Shown here in pieces: positions 1-4,664 of a stretch of DNA of 5,514 nucleotides. The notes under the pieces were generated by a model that ran no database searches, was not told where the DNA came from, and worked only from the letters and a program-made list of their open reading frames with translations. The stretch comes from Clostridia bacterium (GTDB lineage: Bacteria > Bacillota > Peptococcia > Peptococcales > SKKY01): contig SKKY01000084.1 in the NCBI GenBank assembly GCA_007123515.1, positions 1 through 5,514 of the forward strand, given 5' to 3'. Positions within the stretch are counted from its first letter, which is position 1. Each line of letters starts with the position of its first letter. The position numbers and the translations under genes are program-made.

Positions 1-20
1 AGGATCAAACTCTCCATTAA
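1..20 (-). rRNA. 16S ribosomal RNA, 5' end only (partial)
   Basis: The minus strand reads AGAGTTTGATCCT at 13..1, the near-universal sequence close to the 5' end of bacterial 16S rRNA and the site of the classic 27F primer. This stretch starts at residue 8 in E. coli numbering, so the mature 5' end should lie near position 20. Only about 20 bases are present and the gene continues leftward out of the window. The preceding bases, GGATATTAATGG, resemble Firmicute 16S starts. The identity is very secure; the exact mature end is inferred. Confidence 0.93.
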
Positions 21-139
21 TATCCTGTTCAAGCTAATAGCTTGCGTTTTACAAATTTGGTGCTTTTTATAACTCTTTCTTTTCGTTTCTTTGCAGCTGT
101 TTAATTTTCAATGTGCCTTGTTGCCGTGTTCAGCAACGT
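21..139 (-). other. 16S rRNA operon leader (transcribed spacer)
   Basis: This is the stretch transcribed ahead of 16S from the P2 start (about 137-139) to the mature 5' end. In RNA orientation it has a stem-loop at its very start (120-137: GUUGCUG/CGGCAAC, seven pairs with one G-U, loop AACA), then a boxA-like element, a purine-rich run rich in GAAA, and a second stem-loop (30-44: CAAGC, loop UAUUA, GCUUG; as DNA a perfect 7-1-7 palindrome) shortly before 16S. Known rRNA leaders carry antitermination sites and the 5' half of the processing stem that pairs with sequence downstream of 16S. The downstream partner is outside this window, so that pairing cannot be checked. Confidence 0.72.
101..117 (-). 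promoter_or_regulatory. boxA-like rRNA antitermination element
   Basis: In RNA orientation the sequence is GGCACATTGAAAATTAA. It resembles the boxA signals of Bacillus and Clostridium rRNA leaders (TG-TCTTTGAAAACTAA type) and is correctly placed between P2 and 16S. In characterised systems boxA RNA is bound by NusB with S10 (NusE) and protects rRNA transcription from early termination. The match is by eye and the CACA part deviates from the usual core. Confidence 0.55.
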
Positions 140-144
140 TCTTT

Positions 145-173
145 ATATTAACAACTTTCTAAGAAGTTGTCAA
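145..173 (-). promoter_or_regulatory. rRNA operon promoter P2 (sigma-A type)
   Basis: On the minus strand there is a perfect -35 box TTGACA (173..168), a 17-base spacer and a TAATAT -10 box (150..145). The expected transcription start is near 137-139, about 120 bases before 16S. This is the strongest promoter in the window, as expected of an rRNA core promoter. Its spacer contains an inverted repeat, ACAACTT/AAGTTGT (151-157 and 164-170), whose outer arm overlaps the -35 box and whose inner arm abuts the -10 box. Confidence 0.85.
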
Positions 174-251
174 TAACTTTTCTTTTCTTTTTTTCCTTTT
201 TTCCTGCATTCATTTTTTTGTCTTATTCTTTTGTTTTACTGCAGGAACTTA

Positions 252-279
252 ATTATACCCCTTATTTTTTTCTTGTAAA
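252..279 (-). promoter_or_regulatory. rRNA operon promoter P1 (sigma-A type) with AT-rich upstream element
   Basis: On the minus strand there is a -35 box TTTACA (279..274), a 16-base spacer and a consensus TATAAT -10 box (257..252). Immediately upstream, about 284-322 is almost pure A and T with long A runs on the rRNA strand, resembling an UP element contacted by the RNA polymerase alpha subunit. Tandem P1/P2 promoters about 100 bases apart are typical of Firmicute rRNA operons. The start should lie near 243-248, so the P1 transcript would begin within TTCCTGCA, which can pair with TGCAGGAA (208..201) further along the RNA. Confidence 0.78.
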
Positions 280-322
280 CAGGTTTTTTTAATTTTTTTT
301 TAAATTCTACTGAAAAATTAAA

Positions 323-1345
323 TTAGTCTACCCTTTTAAATACCACAGGAAGTTCGTTGATGTCATTTTTTGTTGCATACTCACTGAACTCAGCGTAAAT
401 TTCATTTAAAATTACTTGATCCACTTTCCAGTCAGAATTAAAAATAAAAAATAAATATCCATTATCACTCGTTCCCGCTCCATATACTGGACCTTCTGGT
501 GCAAGTAGACCCTCAAGCTTAAGCCACATATCATCCCAAACTTTCTTCTCTCCAAACACTCCAATCAATTTTTCATACCACTTTATTTCCTGATAGATAC
601 TGGCATGACTAATAAAGGAACCCTTTGTTTCAATAATGGCTTCCCTTTCTTCTTCTATTATATTCTGAGGATACTCTGCTTTTCGTTCTATTTCCATAGG
701 GTAATGTCTAAAATATGATCCAACTTCCTCCGGAAGTAACTTTATATGCCTAAACTGAAGTTTGTTATTCGAATTCTCACGAGATATTTCAAGCATCATG
801 ACCTGACCATCTTCATACTCTAAGAGTGCTGGTTGGTAAAATCTCAACAAACGTTGTTCTTTTACAGGATTCAGGTAAGGCTTTACCTTTTGAAAATCTT
901 CCGGGGTAAACTCATTGCGATATTCTTCATGAAATAAATCTAATATTTCTCCATGATTTTCCACATGAAGCAGCTCTGATTGATATAAATGGTAGGCGGT
1001 GGATGGCCCAGCATTTTCGTAGCTTCTTATCCCAAGTATTGTTATCAGAACTAAAATTAATAGCCCTTTTTCCCATAAATTTAAATTCATTAATTCCCAT
1101 AATGTGAAAATACATAAAGCAATAAAAAACAAAACTAAAATACTGTAATCAACAGAAAAACTAGTTAATTCCTTTAGGACTATGTAAAAAATTGTTAGCT
1201 TTATATAAGAAATACAAATAGAAATAAGACGTTGTTTCAAAGACTTTTTATCTGTCAGGTAGTTCCGGGAGATAAAAAAAGATGAGCCAATCACCAGTGC
1301 TGATAATACCGCTAAAATTACAAAATCCTGCGTTTCTATACTCAT
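323..1345 (-). CDS. Uncharacterised membrane protein: four N-terminal helices plus a large C-terminal domain
   Basis: I do not recognise this 340-residue protein. Hydrophobic segments lie at about residues 8-26, 40-58, 67-85 and 94-106, followed by a polar domain of about 230 residues with no further membrane segment. The basic loop RNYLTDKKSLKQR after the first helix suggests that loop is cytoplasmic, which would put both the N terminus and the C-terminal domain outside; this topology is inferred. The C-terminal domain is rich in Glu and aromatic residues and ends in a pattern ending ELPVVFKRVD. I see no enzyme motif, metal-binding Cys/His set or lipobox. The start is ATG at 1345, eight bases after GAGGTG (1359..1354); an in-frame TTG at 1351 is only two bases from that site and is unlikely. 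The gene lies 72 bases after tyrS, beyond its terminator, and 43 bases before the rRNA P1 -35 box. No clear promoter or terminator of its own was found. Confidence 0.8.
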   Translation of the reverse strand: MSIETQDFVILAVLSALVIGSSFFISRNYLTDKKSLKQRLISICISYIKLTIFYIVLKELTSFSVDYSILVLFFIALCIFTLWELMNLNLWEKGLLILVLITILGIRSYENAGPSTAYHLYQSELLHVENHGEILDLFHEEYRNEFTPEDFQKVKPYLNPVKEQRLLRFYQPALLEYEDGQVMMLEISRENSNNKLQFRHIKLLPEEVGSYFRHYPMEIERKAEYPQNIIEEEREAIIETKGSFISHASIYQEIKWYEKLIGVFGEKKVWDDMWLKLEGLLAPEGPVYGAGTSDNGYLFFIFNSDWKVDQVILNEIYAEFSEYATKNDINELPVVFKRVD

Positions 1346-1387
1346 AAACAAATCACCTCAAGTTATTTTGTTAACTAACCGAACATA

Positions 1388-1414
1388 TATAAGAAAAGCC
1401 CCATTAAGGGGCTC
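1388..1414 (-). terminator. Rho-independent terminator of tyrS
   Basis: In minus orientation this is AGCCCC, loop TTAAT, GGGGCT (1413..1397), extendable by one G-U pair, followed by the T-rich run TTTTCTTAT. It starts four bases after the tyrS TAG stop codon (1420..1418). The GC-rich stem followed by a T run reads properly only in the minus direction. It should end most tyrS transcripts before the membrane-protein gene. Confidence 0.88.
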
Positions 1415-1417
1415 ATG

Positions 1418-2644
1418 CTACTGAATGATAATCTGAAGAAATTCTTTTTTTCCTTTTTTAACCAATATCTTTTTATCTTTAAAGTCTTCTGCTGAGATGA
1501 GTGCATTATGATCTTTTATTTTTATGTCATCAACAGATAATCCATTTTGTTCTACTAATCTTCTGCCCTCGGATTTGCTTTTAATAAACTCAACCGAAAC
1601 GAGCAGATCCAAAAGACTAATTCCTTCTGTTATCTTGTTTTCTTCTATATAAGTGGTAGGAATGTTTTCCAAATTTCCTGTGCCGCCAAATAAAGCTTCT
1701 GCTGCTGCTTTGGCTTTCTGTGCTTCTTCTTCATTATGAATCAGTTTTGTAACCTCATAGGCAAGCACTTTTTTTGCTTCATTGATTTCAGCACCTTGAA
1801 GCGAAGAAAGTTTTTCTACTTCATCCATCGGCATAAAGGTTAATAAAGAAAGACAGTTTTTCACATCCGCATCATCAACGTTTCTCCAGTATTGGTAAAA
1901 CTCATAAGGGCTCGTTTTTTCAGGGTCCAGCCATAACGCACCCTGCTCTGTTTTGCCCATCTTTTTCCCTTCACTGGTAACAAGAAGCTTAAAGGTTAAA
2001 CCAAAGGCCTCGCCCTGATCAACCTTCCTGACAAGCTCAACACCACCAAGGATGTTCGACCACTGATCATTACCACCTAACTGCAACTTGCATTCATATT
2101 CTCTAAACAATACAAGAAAATCATAGGATTGCATGATCATATAATTGAACTCCAAAAAGGATAAGCCTTTCTCCATTCTACTTTTAAAACAATCAAAACT
2201 AAGCATCCTGTTGACAGAAAAATGTCTGCCTATATCTCTTAGAAATTCTATATAATTAAGTTTTGTCAGCCAATCCCCATTGTTCACCATAACGGCCTGA
2301 CCTTCTGAAAAATCAATAAACTTAGAAAATTGTTTTTTAAATGCCTGAAGATTGCGCTCAATCTGATCCATTGTCAACATTTTGCGCAAATCCGTTCTTC
2401 CGGATGGATCTCCGACAAGAGCGGTTCCACCACCTAAAAGAGCAATAGGTCTGTGACCGGCTTTTTGCATATGCATCATGACCATCACTTGAATAAAATG
2501 GCCCACATGAAGACTGTCTGCAGTAGGATCAAACCCTATATAAAAAGTCACTTTTTCTTTTCCTAAAAGTTCTCTAATTTCTTCTTCATGAGTTGCCTGT
2601 TCGATAAAACCTCTGCCTTTTAATACATCAAAAACATTCTCCAT
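1418..2644 (-). CDS. tyrS: Tyrosyl-tRNA synthetase (TyrRS)
   Basis: This cytoplasmic class I enzyme joins tyrosine to tRNA-Tyr using ATP (EC 6.1.1.1). At 408 residues it is about the usual length for bacterial TyrS. The HIGH signature is HVGH at 46-49. The KMSKS-loop equivalent is KMGKT at 228-232, followed by the family block GALWLDPEKTSPYEFYQYW. Tyrosine-pocket residues known from the Geobacillus enzyme have counterparts one position later: Tyr35, Asp79, Tyr168, Gln172 and Asp175, with GGNDQW at 190-195. A C-terminal S4-like RNA-binding domain spans about 341-408. The ATG start is supported by a perfect AGGAGG (2658..2653) eight bases upstream. The gene has its own candidate promoter in the 105-base gap before it and a terminator right after it, suggesting a single-gene unit. 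The gap is too short for a T-box riboswitch and shows no TGGNACCGCG-like motif. Confidence 0.98.
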   Translation of the reverse strand: MENVFDVLKGRGFIEQATHEEEIRELLGKEKVTFYIGFDPTADSLHVGHFIQVMVMMHMQKAGHRPIALLGGGTALVGDPSGRTDLRKMLTMDQIERNLQAFKKQFSKFIDFSEGQAVMVNNGDWLTKLNYIEFLRDIGRHFSVNRMLSFDCFKSRMEKGLSFLEFNYMIMQSYDFLVLFREYECKLQLGGNDQWSNILGGVELVRKVDQGEAFGLTFKLLVTSEGKKMGKTEQGALWLDPEKTSPYEFYQYWRNVDDADVKNCLSLLTFMPMDEVEKLSSLQGAEINEAKKVLAYEVTKLIHNEEEAQKAKAAAEALFGGTGNLENIPTTYIEENKITEGISLLDLLVSVEFIKSKSEGRRLVEQNGLSVDDIKIKDHNALISAEDFKDKKILVKKGKKEFLQIIIQ

Positions 2645-2700
2645 TACACTTTCCTCCTAGTTTTACTTTTGTTATATACCTTTAGGTTGAATATCATCAT

Positions 2701-2729
2701 ATATTATCAGATATTTCTAAGTAAAACAA
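2701..2729 (-). promoter_or_regulatory. Candidate tyrS promoter
   Basis: On the minus strand there is TTGTTT (2729..2724), a 17-base spacer and TAATAT (2706..2701), giving a start near 2694 and an untranslated leader of about 50 bases before the tyrS ATG. The -10 box is good and the spacing ideal, but the -35 box matches only the TTG half of the consensus. Surrounding sequence is very AT-rich, so chance matches are easy. Confidence 0.5.
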
Positions 2730-2749
2730 TTATCCTGATTTTCATCATT

Positions 2750-4402
2750 TTACAAGGTGTCGTTCTCTTCTTTTTTAAAACTTTCCTTATAAAACGAGTG
2801 CCCTCCGGATAAATTGTATACTTTAGTAAATCCATTTTGGAGAAGTATATTCTGTACTGCATTTCCTGTTGTTCCTTTATTACAGTATGTGACTGTTTTT
2901 TTATTTGGATCAAGTTCAGATAATCGGTTTCTTATTTCCTGATGAGGAATATGAATGGCCCCCTCTACAAAACCTTTTGATTCATAATCTTCTTTACTTC
3001 GGGTATCAATAATCTGCAGGTTATCTCTGTCCTGTCTTATTTCTTCAGCTCTTATTAGCCTGCGCTCTCTGTTTATAGCATTATCAAGAATCATCCCTGA
3101 ATAATGAACCGGATCCTTTGTCGTAGAAAACGGTGGTGCATAGGCAAGATCAAGGTGAAATAATTCGTCAACTGTGGCTTTACATGTAATCAGCGTTACG
3201 AATATATCGAGCCGTTTGTCACTTCCCCGTCCACCAATAATCTGCACTCCTAAAATCCTTTTGTTTTTTTTATCTGCAACCACCTTTATAATCATCTCTT
3301 CACCCCTAAAGTAGGCGGGCCTGTCTGGTTTGGTGTTATGGTTTACTATGATCTCATAACCTTCTTGAAGAGCTTGTCTTTCTGTTAGGCCTGTGGCAGC
3401 TACTGTAAGATCAAAAACCCTGTAAATGCCCGTCCCAAGATTACCCTTGTATTCTAACTCCCCTCCTGTGACAACATCTCCGGCAATACGGCCGGTTTTA
3501 TTAGCCGTTGAACCCAAGGGATGATACACTGGCTTTCCGGTAATTACAGAAAATGTTTCTATACAATCACCACAAGCAAAAATTCCTGAAAGGTTTGTCT
3601 GCATTTTTTTATTGACCTTTATGGCCCCGGTTTCACCTGTTTCTACACCGGCATCTTTTGCTAGTTTTGTTTCAGGAATAATTCCGGTAGCTAATACCAC
3701 CATGTCGGCAGGAAGACTCCGGCCATCGGCAAGAATAACGCTTTCCTTTTTTATTTCTGTAACATAATTTCCGGTTATGATTTTAATTCCTTTTTTTTGC
3801 AGCTGATTTTCTAAATAGATGGCCATCTCTGAATCAAGATTTGGCGTTAATGTAGGAAGCTTTTCAATAATAGTCACTTTGTATTCCGAACAGACCAAGT
3901 TTTCAAGAAGCTCCAAGCCAATAAAGCCACTACCTACAATTACAATCTCTTTTGGATTCTTACTATCTAAAAATGTTTTGATATCCAAAGCACTTTGCAC
4001 ATTTCGCAAAGTAAAAACATGCTCCTTATTGTTACCTGCAATATCAGGAACGAACGATTTAGCACCTGTGGCTATAATCAGTGCATCATAGCTATCAATA
4101 AATGTTTCGCCGGAATCATAGTCAACAACTAAAAGCTCTTTATTCTCCTTATCTATTTTCAAGACTTCATGTCCTGTCTTAATATCGACATTGTATTTCT
4201 TTTTAAAAAATTCCGGATCTCTGGGCGTTAATTCATCCATATCAGTAACATCATTTCCAATATAATAGGGTAGCCCACAACCTGAATAGGAAATATGCCG
4301 GTCTTTTTCATAGACTACAATTTCAGCAAAATCATTATTTCTTCTTGCTTTAGCAGCCGCTGAGGTCCCTGCAGCGACTGCGCCGATAATTAATATTTTC
4401 AA
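2750..4402 (-). CDS. CoA-disulfide/polysulfide reductase with C-terminal rhodanese domain
   Basis: This is a flavoprotein of the pyridine nucleotide-disulfide oxidoreductase class with a fused sulfur-transfer domain, 550 residues, the size expected for the CoADR-rhodanese fusion. In order: FAD-binding fold at 3-21 (IIGAVAAGTSAAAKARR); redox-active single cysteine Cys42 in SYSGCGLPYYIG; NAD(P)H-binding GSGFIG at 157-162; second FAD motif GIFACGD at 273-279; dimerisation domain with Tyr364 (PAYFRG) and Tyr421 (YAPPFS), which I infer match the family's catalytic tyrosine pair; then a rhodanese domain from about 452 with active-site Cys507 in CNKGTTG. Relatives reduce CoA disulfide or CoA persulfide/polysulfide with NAD(P)H, and some were annotated as NADH oxidase. 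The rhodanese probably delivers persulfide sulfur to the flavin site. The start is TTG: it is preceded by AGGAG, an in-frame TGA lies at 4411..4409, and the first internal Met is residue 55, past the FAD motif. No strong terminator follows the gene. Exact substrate is uncertain. Confidence 0.94.
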   Translation of the reverse strand: MKILIIGAVAAGTSAAAKARRNNDFAEIVVYEKDRHISYSGCGLPYYIGNDVTDMDELTPRDPEFFKKKYNVDIKTGHEVLKIDKENKELLVVDYDSGETFIDSYDALIIATGAKSFVPDIAGNNKEHVFTLRNVQSALDIKTFLDSKNPKEIVIVGSGFIGLELLENLVCSEYKVTIIEKLPTLTPNLDSEMAIYLENQLQKKGIKIITGNYVTEIKKESVILADGRSLPADMVVLATGIIPETKLAKDAGVETGETGAIKVNKKMQTNLSGIFACGDCIETFSVITGKPVYHPLGSTANKTGRIAGDVVTGGELEYKGNLGTGIYRVFDLTVAATGLTERQALQEGYEIIVNHNTKPDRPAYFRGEEMIIKVVADKKNKRILGVQIIGGRGSDKRLDIFVTLITCKATVDELFHLDLAYAPPFSTTKDPVHYSGMILDNAINRERRLIRAEEIRQDRDNLQIIDTRSKEDYESKGFVEGAIHIPHQEIRNRLSELDPNKKTVTYCNKGTTGNAVQNILLQNGFTKVYNLSGGHSFYKESFKKEENDTL

Positions 4403-4411
4403 AATTTCTCA

Positions 4412-4416
4412 CTCCT
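4412..4416 (-). promoter_or_regulatory. Ribosome binding site fixing a TTG start for the reductase
   Basis: The minus strand reads AGGAG (4416..4412), extended as AGGAGTGAG, nine bases ahead of TTG at 4402..4400. Together with the in-frame TGA between them, this makes TTG the only workable start that keeps the N-terminal FAD-binding fold. Confidence 0.85.
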
Positions 4417-4621
4417 GCTTTTTTTTCACTTACAACAACCTTACCCATGAATTGTTACATTTATATTAATATTTTAAGAATTTCTTATTATTTATCACCC
4501 AATGACTTCCTTTTTATTTATAATAAAAAAATATGATCTGATTAATGTGTCGTTTTTAAAAGACCCTTCCGGCACCTTATAAGGCATTGTAATTTTTTAG
4601 ATTTAGCTCTATTTGAAAATA

Positions 4622-4630
4622 TGGTATAAT
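4622..4630 (+). promoter_or_regulatory. Extended -10 promoter of the penicillin-binding protein gene
   Basis: TGGTATAAT is a consensus -10 box (4625-4630) with the TGn extension at 4622-4624. The best -35 at 17-base spacing is TTTAGC (4602-4607), a weak match, consistent with promoters that rely on the extended -10. Start is expected near 4637, leaving an untranslated leader of about 28 bases. Confidence 0.75.
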
Positions 4631-4645
4631 AGCTTTGTTTATCAT

Positions 4646-4652
4646 AAGGAGG
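4646..4652 (+). promoter_or_regulatory. Ribosome binding site of the penicillin-binding protein gene, long spacing
   Basis: AAGGAGG is a strong anti-16S match. It lies 12 bases before the ATG at 4665, longer than the usual 5-9. No ATG, GTG or TTG closer to it begins the same frame, so the ATG at 4665 is accepted. The spacer consists only of A and T. Confidence 0.8.
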
Positions 4653-4664
4653 AAATAATAATTT

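Larger units (their letters stand above)
4403..4664. other. Divergent intergenic region between reductase and penicillin-binding protein genes
   Basis: This 262-base AT-rich gap must hold the start signals of both divergent genes. On the plus strand a good extended -10 promoter is visible near the penicillin-binding protein. For the reductase, several -10-like AT motifs exist on the minus strand (for example TATAAA at 4465..4460 and TAAAAT at 4476..4471), but none has a convincing -35 partner. Short perfect palindromes lie at 4463-4472 (ATATTAATAT), 4475-4487 (TAAGAA-T-TTCTTA) and 4575-4584 (CCTTATAAGG). I see no RNA gene, riboswitch or credible small coding sequence here. Confidence 0.6.

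Noticed and set aside
927..1115. Minus-strand open frame of 62 codons
   Set aside because: It lies out of frame inside the membrane-protein gene, has no ribosome binding site and shows no recognisable features.
1397..1413. Terminator hairpin read as bidirectional for plus-strand transcription
   Set aside because: On the plus strand the stem is followed by CATGCTACTG with no T run, and no plus-strand gene ends nearby.
2717..2752. Possible terminator after the reductase gene (GTAAAA...TTTTAC with inner TGAT/ATCA)
   Set aside because: Stems are short and AT-only with a long loop and no proper T run, so it does not qualify as a rho-independent terminator.
2707..2913. Minus-strand open frame of 68 codons
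   Set aside because: It overlaps the 3' end of the reductase in another frame. Its translation is a low-complexity basic sequence and it is explained as a shadow of the rhodanese-encoding region.
3819..4091. Plus-strand open frame of 90 codons
   Set aside because: It lies wholly antisense inside the reductase gene, whose motifs are certain, and has no ribosome binding site or recognisable protein features.
4350..4448. Minus-strand mini-frame beginning ATG at 4448 and overlapping the reductase start
   Set aside because: About 32 codons in a different frame, no ribosome binding site before the ATG, and it mostly reads through the reductase's own signals and coding sequence.
4508..4530. PerR/Fur-like AT-rich box (TTTAT-A-ATAAA)
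   Set aside because: Only a 5-1-5 palindrome in near-pure A/T sequence; it does not match the TTATAATNATTATAA consensus well enough to claim.
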